Numbered from the stretch's first letter, positions 45,559-57,796 are shown. The stretch: 64,000 bases of DNA from Gonatopus flavifemur (GCA_018340375.1 JAFFJZ010000012.1:2418001-2482000); one strand, 5' to 3'. The notes: a model not told the origin generated them from the letters alone. A program made the numbers and translations.

Positions 45559-45591
<33 letters not shown>
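45559..45591. repeat. AAT trinucleotide microsatellite
   Basis: A pure run of about eleven TAA/AAT units, likely polymorphic. Confidence 0.9.
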
Positions 45592-45592
<1 letters not shown>

Positions 45593-46904
45593 GGGGTGTA
45601 TTTGTTTTTTGAAAAAGCATCGTTACCAGATTTGTCAAAACTGCAATCGATAATTCAACTTTTACGTAACACATACAAAGAACCCGGTAAACGATGTGAC
45701 AATTTTAATTTCAACGTTAACGCGTCCTTGATTGCAACATAATTGTTTTGTCGCTTATTGTAATTCAGAGCATTTACCGGATGATTTATTCATCAGAAAA
45801 TAACACAGGAGAATACGAGGCAACGTGGAGTGATGTAATTTAATACGAATGATGATTTATAAAGCCTTTATAGATGGTATCGCCGTGTACGTACGAGATA
45901 CTATAATAACTGCATGTTTCGATTCCGTACTAATTTCTCGCTCGAGCGAGAAACGATGAAACGCCAAAACGATGCGGTTTGAGAATCCCTGAGACGACTC
46001 CAGCTGTCCGGATTTAGATGTTTAGGATAATGCGGTTTGGTCGGGGCATCACAAAATAATGTAGTCCACTTTGAATGGTGGAGACCTGGAATAAGCGTAA
46101 ACGAAGAGGAGGAGAGAATGAATGAACGAAAGAAGGAGAAAGAAAAAAATATGTGAAATGAGAGAAAAAAGAGGATACGGTAGTAAGAAAGTAACAATTT
46201 CTCTAGTGGTTATTTGTAGACAGATTCGACACTGCGACAATGCAACGTGGAATTATAATGGAGTCGCATACAAAGGGGCTCCTTTTCACGATAGAAAGCC
46301 TTAGTGAGATTACGATGCCCACCAGGTATTTGTTGTCAGTCTTAGGTCGAACTTGCCTGTGGAGAGGTGTGAAAGTGTGATGGTAAAACTTGCCGGGATA
46401 TCTTTAAACTTGGTACGTGCCATTGTTGTGGTGAGAAGCTTCAGGAAGCTTTTAATACGTCTTTCACACTTCTCCCACCAACATTTTTCTTCCTCGGATC
46501 CTTTTCTCTCGCACGGATCATTTGGTCCTTGGCTGCTCAAGAGCACATGAAGAATATTTCAGAAAATAAAGAGGGATTCGTGAAATCGGTACACGAATCG
46601 CTTTTGTGCCTAAGACGATCATCGCCTTTAAGATTGTATCGATGTGATAAATCGGTCAGCGCGCTTTGGGACACGAAACGTCACGACTTTTCTACAATCG
46701 ATAATCTACGATTTTGTAATTGCACAAAATATCCAGTGCCAAAGTACCTCCATTCGATCAAGGATTCTAGGATAAGGGTGTGTATGAATTCTGAAAAATA
46801 AATGCATGTTATAATTCATCAAAAATCGTTAACAGAAACATAGCACGTATATCGTGATAAATTTTAAATATATTTCGCGTTAATTTATTCACAGGCGCCA
46901 ATAA

Positions 46905-46990
46905 TAATATGATGATGATGATGCTGATGATGATGATGATGATGATAATGATGATGAGAATGTCAATAATAATAATGACGATGATAATGA
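46905..46990. repeat. ATG/ATA trinucleotide microsatellite
   Basis: Interrupted (GAT)n merging into (AAT)n. It produces the Met-rich and Ile-rich open frames on both strands here, which I do not regard as genes. Confidence 0.9.
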
Positions 46991-48975
46991 AAATATTATC
47001 AATACTATTATCAACGTATAATGGAAAGCTGATAACATTATCCATACATGTGTTTCTATTTATATATTTTGTGTTTGTGGTACATAATTATCTTATTTAT
47101 TGTTCTCTCCTTACTTTCAGTGCTTTATGGACATACATTCTCTTACATTCATTCGTCGTAGGAGGAACGGATTTACAAAGATTTGAGAGAAAGTTTCCTG
47201 TAAAAAATACTTGATGTTAAAAAATTAAATTCCAATTAATACGGTTCTCTATATACACGTAACTCGAACATATAATTGGATGATCCGGGTAGTCTCATTG
47301 AAGGAATTAAATGGAATAAACGTAAACAATGGCTCAGTTCATTTAAAAGTTTATTCCACCTATGGAACGAAACAGAATTTATGTTTATCTTTATATTACT
47401 CGTACATTCCGTTTTCAATTCCTCTCAATGGAATACGTTTTACAGGGATGAATCATCGCATTTCGTTTTGATCATTGCATCATTTCATTGTTCTTGTTTC
47501 GCTTATATTCTCTGCTGATTGGAACGTATGTTTTTGCGATGTGATATGCATGTGAAAAAATATATCCAATATCAACTTTTCAGATACTCGTTTCTGTTCG
47601 CGAAATGTGTAAAAAAAATGGGTTTGAAAGGATAGAAACATTATCCCAAAGTCATCTAAACTTGTTTTTATGCAACAACCTTAGATATCTATTGGACAGG
47701 ATTTCCACATTATTAAACAGATGAGTTGCATTGAAAAATCCACAAGAAATATTAAACCCCTATCTTCGATCAATCTTTTTCTCGCTCCGTTTTATGTACC
47801 GTTCAAGAAGGGTGTAACTCTACTCTCTGTTTGAAATTGGAGACACTTGGCAAATATATTTTTGATTGTTGGAACGGAGGCTCAAAAAAGCTTGACAAAC
47901 ACGAAGGACGCGAAGGGCATTCAAAAATAACGAAATTAAATCTTTGTTCTGGACTTCCTTACACAATAGTTGTGCGATCGAACAAACCAACTGAATATAG
48001 TACTGTAAAAATTTGATTTCCACGAGCGATATTTTATAGGATTGATGCATAATCCAGACCACGCAATGATTCATCGTCCTGTAGTTAACATAAAATCCAT
48101 TATGATACATTATCAATAATAAATAATTGGCTGAATCACAAAGGGAAACAATGTGCCCTCATGGATATAGTGAATTTACGACTACGTACGCTATTGAACT
48201 CTATACACGCAGTTGCCAACTCACTACTCACCGTGCGATGAGTAAGTTTCGTTCCTTGAGGGTTTTATATTTCAGACTGCACGAATCCCGAAGAAATTGT
48301 ACAAAAAACTTAATTTACAATAATTTTACATCACTCCGTCATGCGCTCGATTGAATTTGATTACACGTCCAAGTAAATGGTTTTCTATTTGTTTCATTCC
48401 TTATCTATACCATAAATTCAGCAAATTGCAATTGCACTCCCTGTGTCGTAGAAGTGATATGCACACTTTTTTTAGTACTATGTGTTTTTTTTTTTTTTTT
48501 TTCATTTCCGCGATGATCCACGGGGCTACAATTTTTCCTCCATCAGAAACAAGAACACACACGTAACGACGACATCATTTCATCTCTACCCGCTGTCATT
48601 TTACTCGAAAAATATGTCCTCTCAAAAATGGAATCAAGAATCATGAATCGTAAAGTGAAGTTATTTCGAACCCTTTGAATAGCTTCATTCTACGTTCTAC
48701 GATTATTAATACGCGCGCTGCAGCATTCATACATCATTCCTGTATTTATTCATCCGTATAGTTCTATCACCGTTGTTTATAAATTATTATAAGACCTCGA
48801 AGAGCATTATCTCCGATATATTATCGGAGGGATTATATTTTCCTGACTCGAAGTAAGGAAATTGTTCGTTCTTTTTGTTCGATTCGGCGGGAGGAAATTG
48901 AAAATGGTCATTTTCCACAGGGGACACAAACTTTCTAATCGTTAACGATGAATCCGCACTTTTTACAATATCATA

Positions 48976-49372
48976 TCACGCCGGTGAAAATGGTCTGTGA
49001 AGTTGCGGAGGTTTTGGATTCAGAGGCGGCGTCGCGACCCTGATTAATCCTTGACCTTGCGAAGTCTGCAACTGGCTTTGAGACGTTTGCTGACTCGAGG
49101 GAGGACTACCACGGGACGAAGGCGTGTGCGGACTCGGTACCGCAACCCTGAGTGGACCCGTCACCGTTAAATTTGTTGCCATCAACGGGGGGCTGTGAGC
49201 GTCCGACAGACTATCCGAGAGACGAGATACTCCGCCGTCGGATAATCGAGAGGTCTCCGATATCCTTGATATCCCTTCGGGTAGCTGCTGGTGCTGGGAA
49301 GGCGGATGATGGAGGAGGCTGTCGTGAGGATGCAACCGAGGTGGTGGAAGGCCCAACTGATGATCCGGTAAC
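48976..49372 (-). CDS. Terminal coding exon of a Pro/Ser/Gln-rich protein
   Basis: The exon starts after the acceptor ...CATCCATAG at 49373 and ends with TGA at 48976-48978. Its first base completes an Arg codon begun in the exon at 49745-50143, so the reading frame passes smoothly across a 372-bp intron. The 131 residues run from LPDHQLGLPPPRLHPHDSLL through a repeated SRxSDxxSR/SDSLSDAHSPP segment and Ser/Gln-rich TSQSQLQTSQGQG to the end HRPFSPA. There is no globular domain, signal peptide or membrane segment; it looks like an intrinsically disordered tail, as in many transcription regulators. I do not recognise the family. Codon use is far more GC-rich than the surrounding DNA, which supports real coding sequence. 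Confidence 0.78.
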
Positions 49373-49744
49373 CTATGGATGTACGGTGAAACAAAAAATA
49401 ACATTTCAATGCAATGAAATGATTGTGCTTTTTTAAAAATATTTTATTTTATACTATAACAATCTTCCGATGCATTCGATTCGTTTTAAACGGCTATAAA
49501 AGGAGTTTCATCGAGTATTCGATTCCAACGAACGTCTGAAAGATTCCCATAGAATCTTTTGTATCTCTAATCTCGGAATTCGATAAAAGTATTTGTGCGA
49601 CTTGGAAACGACAATCTAAGACGTTTATTTCAAGGCACAATCATTCATCGCCGAAGTAATGAATTTGTCTACTTTTCTACGAATGTGGAGATCGTTCCTT
49701 GGATATATTTTTTTTATATTATGTTGATAAAATGAAGCACTCAC
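49373..49744 (-). other. 372-bp GT-AG intron, phase 2
   Basis: The donor GTGAGT and an acceptor preceded by TTTTTTGTTTCACC on the minus strand are canonical. Splicing joins AG to G, giving AGG (Arg), with no stop across the junction. The intron is AT-rich, in contrast to both exons. Confidence 0.78.
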
Positions 49745-50143
49745 CTAGATCCAAGATCGCCTCTGGGGCCCACCGCTTGGAAGGGACTGGTCTCCGTTAA
49801 CCTGAATATACCCCCAGCCGAGATATTGGGATGATTATGTTGAGGACTATGAGGCCCAAACCGGAAACCAGCCGGCGGAAATTTAAAAGCAGTTGCATGG
49901 CCGAATCGAAATTGCGTCTGCGTAGGATCGAAGCGAAAATTCAACGAAGGTGGGGGAATGGGACCCAAAGATCCCAACGGTACGGGAGAAGGCTGATGGT
50001 GCGTTGGCGGGGGAGAAGAACTCGGCGAATGCGGCGATGTTCCTCCCAAAGAGATATCCGAGTCTTCTGAATCACTGCCGCCAGGTTCCGGACTCAGAGC
50101 GCGACGAGTATTGCCTGTCCCCGGACTCGATTGCTGCTGCATC
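49745..50143 (-). CDS. Internal coding exon of the same Pro/Ser/His-rich protein
   Basis: The exon follows the acceptor ...TTGAATGTTTTTCAG and ends at the donor CTAG|GTGAGT (intron from 49744). Its first base is the third position of a codon begun in an upstream exon that I could not locate. An in-frame ATG follows at once (MQQQSSPGTGNTRR), so it could be a start only if the exon is 5'-terminal in some transcript. The 133 residues contain an acidic Ser patch (GGSDSEDSDISLGG), a Pro/Ser/His stretch (SPHSPSSSPPPTHHQPSP) and a striking run of aromatic motifs (NFRFDP, QFRFGH, AFKFPP, GFRFGP, IFRLTE). No catalytic or DNA-binding domain is visible; those would lie in upstream exons. Together the two exons give 264 residues from this Met. 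Family unknown. Confidence 0.78.
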
Positions 50144-52977
50144 CTGAAAAACATTCAAAAACAAAAATTCTCTATCAAATGTTAATTTGAGAACGTGAAA
50201 ATCGTGAATTTTTTTTCTTTTCCATCGTTGTATACTGTACGAATAAAAGAAATAATAACATCTGTTTCAGGGGCAGTCGTGTGCGATGTTGCTCTTGAAG
50301 AGAAACCAAAGAACCACCAAAGCAATCCTTGAATTCACTCGAGGTGTTACCGTGGTAACGGGACAAGTTCGAAAGAGTCAATTAGCAAAGAAAAGGCGAG
50401 AAGGAAACACGGAGGGCAAGATGAAGAAAGGGAATACTATTTTACAAAATCGATCAGTTACCGAGCACCATTTTCAGAGGAATAAGATTCATCGAAACGT
50501 TCGAGCTTGCTTGCTTGCTTTCTTTCTTTCATTAAAAAATCATGAGCGTAGAGTTTCATACATCGCGTTACATTATTTACGTGAGAAATCGTGAGAAACT
50601 TTGTGTGAACTTTGTGTTTTCTCGAAAAGGAGCTCGTTGTTAGAATTCTTTTATAGATTTTCCAATTCACGAATCACGGGAAATGAAAACGGGAGATACC
50701 AGTTTGTTAATGGTTATCCTGTTTCTATCTCGATGATGACTGGAAGCGAATTGATTTCAACACACTCGTTATATACCCCGTGTCACGCATGCACGCATTT
50801 ATGTCTCTAATATGCCTCTTCTACATATTCATATCCACCATTCGAATTCATCGTTGGACGATCTTGAGTACACTTCAACTACTCTCCTTCTCCTCTCCCC
50901 TCATTACATAAAAAACGAAAGTTCATATAAATATGTTCATGTTTTGCTCCTGCAGGTTTTATTTTCCACGCTTTTGAAAGGGTGTTTTCGTAATGTGGAT
51001 ATCAAATTACCGATGGAAACTCATTATTTCGCAAGGTAATATAAAAATTCAGATGGTATCGACGTTCATTTATGATCTACGTGTGAAATTAACGCTGCGA
51101 AGCGTTCCACGTAATGGGAAAATGTGATAACTTTTGAGCTAAAAAAGTTAAAATTCGATACGGAAACGTACGACGTGGAATATAATTCCTCGCGAATTCA
51201 TAGACACACGAACACGCGAAAATAAAAAATAAAAAAACGCGTCATAATGGAACCTGCGCTATGTCCGCAAATCCTTTTATCCCTCCTCTCTTTTCATTTC
51301 GATGGGTTACCTGGCTTGTTTTAATTATGACCCAAAGCTGATCTTCTTTGTCCACTTTTATTCAGGCAATAGTCGCACGAGCGAGCTACACAAAAACCTT
51401 TTTCATCTCGTAAACCAGTGCATTTCGTTCCACATTATAATCGCCATCTCCAGCTATTGAATTCATCTTAATGTCGCGATGGCATGAAACTACCTCTCAG
51501 ACAAACCGGGTACCCATGTCGTGTACTCTGGTAGTAGGGTACACGATAATTAAATTTCATTTGGAGAATTATATCTAATATTTGGAAATTCGATAAAATG
51601 TCTCTCCAGTGTTTGTGAGAGAGGAAGAAAAAGAATCCTTGGTTGATTCAAACACGATGTTGAAGAGGTGTTACGAGTGAAAAGAAACATAGTGGAGGAG
51701 AAAAAGAGATGTACCAGCAGGCTGATAGAGATAAGAGACGGCGTTGGTTTTGGTGTCTTGAACTGGAATTAAAAAAAGAAAAAAACTCGAGGAAAAAAGT
51801 TCGTCAACGCCCTGGGGTAGAGTGTCAGGTGCAATATAGAAGTGTAAAGGCGAGATGGTACTACGGCTTTCTTACCATCAAGTAGTATTCACATTGAATG
51901 ACGAATCACTTTTGAAATCCCTCACGTCCCACGTATAAAATATATTATGCATGTCCTCGTGAACGATGACAATGTTAAACCATGACGAAAAATATTCGTA
52001 ATTATATATACGCATGACGGTGATGGTCTAAGCTTCTTGGCGGAAATAATCGTCAAGAATCATCAGTTGATATCCACATGAAAATAGAATTAAACAAAGA
52101 TGAATCAACGGAAGCTACTTTTTAATTGAACAAATCTTGTACTTGGACTTCTATAGCTGAATTTAACAACAGTATAAAACATTTAACAAAATTCACCGCA
52201 CGTCAGCAACGAACAATGTGAGTTTTTAGAATGTGTGGTAAGATTTTCTCTGTCCCTCGTTCCTCGATCGTGAACTAGCCCCGTGCCAAGCTCAATACAA
52301 CCCAGAAAAATACAATAGAGTACTACATATCATTTAAGAATCTGAGCCACGGTGTGGAGACCTTTATACATAAAAGGTAACCGGATACCAGTACGAAGAG
52401 GAGCCGACATGTGAACAGAGGACGACTACTACGGTCCCAGCGCGATTTGAAGCGACCAAAGCTTCATTGCCCGTCGTCTCGAAGCTGTTCTTTCCTCGCC
52501 GGTGTTTTGCTTTTCTATCCATCTGCACGACAAATCAATCTATCCATCCTTCACTCGTAAAATTTTTTTCTTCCGTTTCTCCTTTCGGTTGCTGACTCAT
52601 TTTTTAATAGCCGCTAATAGAGACGTTAAAACGATACGATATTCGGCTCCCCTCTTGATGCTCAATTCCTTATTTGCTCTCATTCGAAACCCTCTCTTTG
52701 TATCGGGCGGATAGGTAAGGTAGGGAGGTCCTGTAAATATGTATTCGCAGAGACTAAAAACAGGCGCCTGTGACCAAAGAATTTGATTCTTCTTGTACTA
52801 TAATAATAGTTATGAGGCCAGGTTTAATAAGAGAATAATAGCTTACGGGGAGTTCATTGTTCATTTTGGGGCAAGCCAGTTTTCAACCTCATCCCGATCC
52901 GATTACGAGATACATGAAATAATTTCGGGATACACTCGGAATAATATCCTCGGCGAAGCGACGAATATCCCAGGCTC
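50144..52977. other. Upstream flank or intron of the gene
   Basis: By strand this lies 5' of the internal exon, so at least its start is intron. No further exon with matched splice sites could be supported by eye. No hairpin elements are present. Purine-rich and A-rich low complexity lies around 51600-51800. Confidence 0.45.
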
Positions 52978-53480
52978 GTAATGCCAACACTGAAAATTGC
53001 ACCATGATCGGCGTCAAGCTTGGTATGCTGAGTCTGGTTAGCCCAGCTTTGGCCGATGAGTGTCCCGCCATAACTGACTAAGTGTTGATAGCGCCTTGAA
53101 CATCAATGCTACGATATATATATGAAAGTTGAATGCTCAGCAGAGAACGTTATTATCATCCTAAACATTGACCTAGCTTGATAACATTGTTGGTAATTAG
53201 CCTGCACCCGGTGATAACTAGCATTGACTCGAACTTGTCGCCAAGTTTGGTGAATTACTCAAATATGAATGTTCAATCAAACTTATTCAGTTCGAATTAG
53301 GATTGTACATCAATAATGTTAATGAATTATAATATTGAACCAAGCTTGGATGCCAAGCATTGAACATTGTTATCATTCCAGACATCAATCTAGTTTGGTG
53401 CTAATGTTAGCGACCAAGCTAGGCCCGGTGTTGAGTAGCATTGACTCAAGTTTGGCACAAAGCACGGTACGTTTGTCAAA
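52978..53480. repeat. CAAGCTTGG word-repeat element
   Basis: Words TCAAGCTTGGT, CAAGCTTGGATGCCAAGC and CTAGTTTGGTGC are iterated through the segment. Two copies of a core read TTATTATCATCCTAAACATTG (53150-53170) and TTGTTATCATTCCAGACAT (53367-53385). Non-coding; ends uncertain. Confidence 0.6.
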
Positions 53481-54593
53481 TCATACCTGGGATCGAGAAT
53501 TTGATTTTCTGAAAAAGTAGAAGAGGTAAAGAATAAGTCACAGAACGGAACATTCGGTCGAAGGAAATGACGCGACGAATCGCAGGACATGCCGCGGTGC
53601 CATAGCAGCACTTTATCGTCGTCATTCTCTCGAACGATGCACAAGTCTGGATAAGGAAGAGAGACCGAAACAAAGACGGGAGACCCTTAAAATATATGTA
53701 TACTCGTACAACAATACGTCCTTGGAATACATTATTATTATGATTATTATAGTGCAAACGTTCAGAGACCGAGCAGTGCTGACAGGTAGTGCATGATATG
53801 CAATATACTATCTGAACTAAGATCTAGAAGATACGTGGAATAAGTGCAATATGGGGATCCCAAGACTCGTTATTTTACAGATAAAAGCCAAGAGAAGGCT
53901 GACTCAATTAATTTTGATTTGGGTGAGCAACGACGACGGTGCATAGTGTTTTTTTTTTGTATTTCTAAATGCGATGTACAGTTTTGAAATTTCCGGTGAG
54001 GGTTTTTTTGTTTCCAAACAGCCGTCAACGACGTTAAAAAATGACAATGTACATTCACTAATGGCGGGGAATATTTTTTAAGCAAAATTTTATAAAAATC
54101 ATTCATTTATCGTGCTGGAATTTTGAAACGAGTGTCTCTCGGTTGAAGACAGTTGAACGAGCACAAGAAGATACAAGAAAATCGTATTCATTAGTTTTAT
54201 CTTCAATCGCTTTTAGTGGGATACGTTTCATACGTTTCATAGGGTGAATTAAATTAGAAGCGAAAAGAATGGATGGAGATATATGATTCAAAGAATTCGT
54301 GTGAAATAACAGCAGTCCTGTCAAAAGGGAATATCATATAAGATTTGTATTCGTTATTTTTTCATAAATAACTCACGGAACATATTCGTGGTTGAATAAA
54401 TGGAAGCCGGACGTATCATTTTTTCCCCTGAGTCGTAAAGAAAAAGTGAAAACATCATAGGATTTTAATCAAAACTTAGCGAGAATGATCTCAGATTCTT
54501 CAAAATTCCATACAAAAGTCCCACTTTTTAGAAAAATCAGGGGATTTTGTCATGATTTAAGAATTGGGACTTTTACATTGAGAGAAAGGCACC
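53481..54593. other. Non-coding stretch
   Basis: No gene or repeat was recognised. Confidence 0.45.
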
Positions 54594-54595
54594 TA

Positions 54596-54861
54596 CCCAA
54601 TCAGAAAAAACCGAAGTATGCCAATGTTGACAACAGGCGGAGTACAGTGCCAGTATTGGGCCCCCAAGAGTCGGCTAGCAGGTACGGATTTAGTACTGGA
54701 TACATAGAAATACAGTACTATACCAGTACTGAAAGTTTGATTTCGACCAAGTATTGATACAGTACTATGCCAGTACTGCTGCAGTATAGACCACCAGTAC
54801 CCCGCCAGTCTTAGCCGGTACTGGCGCAGTACAGCGCTAGTTGTGGAATTCTGATTGGGCG
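54596..54861. repeat. 266-bp CCCAATCAGAA element of CAGTACTG words
   Basis: CCCAATCAGAAAAAACC and GGAATTCTGATTGGGCG are inverted ends with TA outside (54594-54595 and 54862-54863). The interior begins with ATGCCAATGTTGACAACAGG, as in the 20.6-kb repeat. It then iterates CCAGTACTG/GTACTGGCGCAGTAC words. Confidence 0.7.
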
Positions 54862-54862
54862 T

Positions 54863-55035
54863 ATTGCGCCGGTACTGAAGACCATTACCGATTACCAGTA
54901 CTGTGCCAGTACCAAGTACCCAGTACGGAAAAGCGTTATCATTTCGGACAAATGCCAGTACTGCTGCAGTGCAGACCGCCAGTACCCCGCCAGTGTTAGC
55001 CGGTACTGGCGCAGTACTGCGCCAGTTGTTAGCTG
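54863..55035. repeat. Partial second copy of the CAGTACTG element
   Basis: Words CCAGTACTGCTGCAGT and CCGCCAGTNTTAGCCGG repeat those at 54764-54845 about 190 bp further on. The core GCGTTATCATTTCGGACA stands at 54934-54950. The usual right terminus is missing. Confidence 0.65.
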
Positions 55036-55761
55036 CGGCAAATAAAATTAATTTGGTCCAACTAAATTCTTATTTATAAAAATTCAAATTAATCTCGATT
55101 GCTACCATCACAGCTGGCAATGATTAGGAGGTATGTTACAAGTTATTGTCTGATTTTTCTGAATAGTTTTCAGTTTACGAATCGAATAGTAATCAAATAA
55201 ACCCTCTTTCTCAGTGTACGAAAAATTGTGGAAAGTTATGAGATCATTTCTGTTGTGGAAGTTTAAATCGTTCATTGAAACTAATTGTCAATCGAATAAC
55301 AAAATACTCAGCTGTTGAAGCCCAAAATCTTGTAGTACATTCTTCAACCGATGTTTCCAACTCTGAGGAGTTCATTCGAGAAGATAAACACCCATGATTT
55401 ATCACATTTTGTGAGTTTTAATTTGGGTTTCGTTTTAATAAACGACTCAAACTGCAAGAATATGATAATTTTTCCTGGAAAATCTGGATGGTTATGGCAG
55501 TGGTGGACTGAGAACTTCTATATCTTTCTCCACCGTACGCGTTAAGAATCCTCTTTTTCGCGCGAGTTCCCTAGCAGAAATAATTCTAACTCTCTTATAG
55601 CTGCTAATGTCAAGGCCTTGAAAGATGCTAGACAACCGCTATAGTCATTTTTACTAGGGTTGAAGGACAGAGACATTCTCAGTCCGTCGCCACTGGATTA
55701 TGGTTATTATTCACGAAGAGCTCTAAAAACCATCAAAATATCTAACCAGCACATCAAAGTG
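55036..55761. other. Non-coding stretch
   Basis: No gene or clear repeat was recognised. Confidence 0.45.
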
Positions 55762-55995
55762 CACTGTAAAAGTTTGCAACGTTTTGACCAAACATTTTTC
55801 AATAAATCCACAAAAAAACGTTGGTAACATTTCAAACCATTCATATCAGTTGACAAATATTTTTTGGAAAATCACAAAAAGTGTTTGAAAATTTTCAGAA
55901 AATTTGTCATGTCTCAAACAATCTGGAAATTCATAAATCCATAAGTTTTCCATCATGATTTTCTTCTTAAAAATTCCCAAGTGTTTTTTACAGTG
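55762..55995. repeat. 234-bp CACTGTAAAA MITE (copy E)
   Basis: CACTGTAAAAGTTTGC and AAGTGTTTTTTACAGTG are the ends. The interior uses CAAACANTTTTT and GTTTGAAAATTTTC words, similar to the MITE at 32465. TA follows on the right; the left flank is TG. Confidence 0.7.
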
Positions 55996-56624
55996 TACAC
56001 TTTGAATTTGAAAATGTACAGTTGCGCGATGAATATTTATTTCGGACAGTCATGGTTTATTTCCCGCAAATGAACTTCATTAATTATTAATGTATGTGAA
56101 ACCGTTTGAGAGAAATAATTTATGATTGAAATCAATATTCAATTACATCTCCATCATCTTATTAATGTGTCTAGAATATTTACTATCTTCTCAAGAGAAA
56201 GGGATTATCTACAACATGCATGATACGATGAATCTTCACGTGGAAATTGCCTGGGATGAACAAACTGCCCGGTACTACAGAGGATTTATTTACCCGATTC
56301 TGGGGAGAACAAATAGACCTTTACTACACCATTACCGTTTTTCAATTGCTGCCATTTGTCTCACGAATATCAAAGAAAACTGACCAACTCGCCAACTGTT
56401 TCTATTCCAACCCTTTATATCCAATTTAAAATAGAGGAAGATTTTTTTAATGGAATTAACCTGCAGTCCCAACATGATTGCAATTTCAAATTAATTAATT
56501 CAACTGGATTTGCAGATTTGGAATATCAGGTAGAAACAAATGGGTTAGTTTTGAACCGCACTGTGAAAAATAATCGGAATTTTCCTACACGGGGAAAACG
56601 ATCTCCTAAAAAGTACCATCCCTA

Positions 56625-56972
56625 CAATGAGAAAAATGTGTTTCGTAGAACTAGCAATCACAGAATTTTTGGCATTGTATTGTTGGAAATACAATAATTT
56701 TTGTTCCTATAGCAATACATGTTGTCTTGTTAACAATAGAATTGTCAATTCAGCAATGTTAACGGTCATATTTTTACGATTTTTATTGTAGGTTGACATA
56801 TGACAATGCTGAATTGTCACATATCAACCAGCAATAATATTGCTGAATTGACAATTTTATTGTTAATGAGACAACTATATATTGCTATAAGAACAAGAAT
56901 TATTGTATATTCAACAATTACATGTCAGCAATGCTCTTATTGCTAGTTCTACGAAACACATTTTTCTCAGTG
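56625..56972. repeat. 348-bp hairpin MITE nested in the 56588 element
   Basis: CAATGAGAAAAATGTGTTTC and GAAACACATTTTTCTCAGTG are inverted ends, with TA at 56623-56624 and 56973-56974. Interior words GACAATGCTGAATTGTCA and AGCAATATTGCTGAATTGAC are iterated in both orientations. Confidence 0.85.
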
Positions 56973-56974
56973 TA

Positions 56975-57085
56975 CAAACAATGATTACTGGCGTTTCAAT
57001 GGGCCACTGATGGTCCTGCGATGCCGGCGAAGGGCCGTCAATGGTCCTTTGAATGGCCTGCATTCGTGTTTGCTGGGATACTTTA
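56975..57085. repeat. About 105-bp dispersed unit, copy 2
   Basis: Same order of words as at 10855-10960 (ACAATGATTACTGG, TTTCAATGGGCCACTGATGG, ATTCGTGTTTGCTGGG), so this is a mobile or duplicated segment in two MITE contexts. Confidence 0.75.
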
Positions 57086-57445
57086 TAGCGTTCGAGCATT
57101 ACTCTTGCCCCAATCAAAATAATCACATGAAAATGCTTCTAAAGATACCATACTCGCTTGGACTTTCCTGCAGACGTGTAGTACTACTTTTGTAGATATA
57201 TTCACGTAAATAATTTGATCTGGACAAGAATAATGCTCGAATACTATAAAGTATGGTACTTTTTAGCAGATCTTTTTTCTCCGTGTACACGCAAAAAAAT
57301 GAAATAACTCACTTTTTCAGCAACCTTTTCTCCCTGCTGTAGCCAAAATAATTGCAGCTGTAGCTATTCTTTAGCTACCACAATAGGAATTCGTAGCTGT
57401 AATTGCAGTGACTATGTTCGAAGAATATTAGTTTAGCAGTAAAGA

Positions 57446-57795
57446 AAAGAATTCTTGAAGAGTTACGTTTGGAGCACAGCATTATATGGTTGCGAAACTT
57501 GGACAATTGGAAAAACGGATCAACGAAGACTCGAAACTCTTGAAATGTGGTGTTACAGAAGAATGCTTAGAATAAAGTGAATAGAGAAAGTAAAAAATGA
57601 AGAAGTACTTGAGAAGGTAAATGAAAAAAGAAGTCTTTGGAGACATGTCGTGAAAAGAAGAAGTAATCTGATAGGACACACATTAAGGCATGATAGCTTA
57701 TTGAAAACAATATTGGAAAGAAAAATTAATGATAAAACTCGAAAAGCTGGACCTAGATGAGGTTATATGAAGCAAATTATACAAGGTAAGGGTAA
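57446..57795 (+). pseudogene. Non-LTR retrotransposon reverse transcriptase, 3'-end relic
   Basis: One plus-strand frame reads FLKSYVWSTALYGCETWTIG, then DQRRLETLEMWCYRRMLRIK, stop, IEKVKNEEVLEKVNEKRSLW, and on to HTLRHDSLLKTILERKI, GPR, stop, GYMKQII. The YGxETWT, RRLExxEMWCYRRMLRI and GHxxRHDxLLKxxLExKI pattern is typical of the region after the polymerase domain in insect non-LTR retrotransposons. Two in-frame stops (TGA, TAG) and the lack of the upstream polymerase and endonuclease show a dead 5'-truncated fragment. The clade cannot be named from this piece. Confidence 0.85.
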
Positions 57796-57796
57796 A

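Larger units (their letters stand above)
43361..48975. other. Single-copy region downstream of the gene
   Basis: No hairpin elements, and no ORF with a recognisable domain. The part nearest 48976 should hold the gene's 3' untranslated region: the plus-strand TTTATT at 48745-48750 gives AATAAA on the minus strand, about 226 bases past the stop, and is a candidate poly(A) signal. Microsatellites at 44850-44878 (TCTTC), 45559-45591 (AAT) and 46905-46990 (ATG) are present, with a T run at 48487-48502. Confidence 0.5.
56588..57285. repeat. 698-bp hairpin MITE with nested MITE
   Basis: CACGGGGAAAACGATCTCC and AGCAGATCTTTTTTCTCCGTG are the inverted ends, and the stem includes TAAAAAGTACCAT. TA flanks at 56586-56587 and 57286-57287. 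The left arm is split by the element at 56625-56972. The unit at 56975-57085 lies in its interior. Confidence 0.82.

Noticed and set aside
46809..47214. Met-rich and Ile-rich frames near 46.9 kb
   Set aside because: Products of the ATG/AAT microsatellite read on both strands.
50175..50381. 68-codon minus-strand frame as the upstream exon of the host gene
   Set aside because: It lies in the expected direction, but I saw no donor with matching phase and its composition is unlike the two accepted exons.
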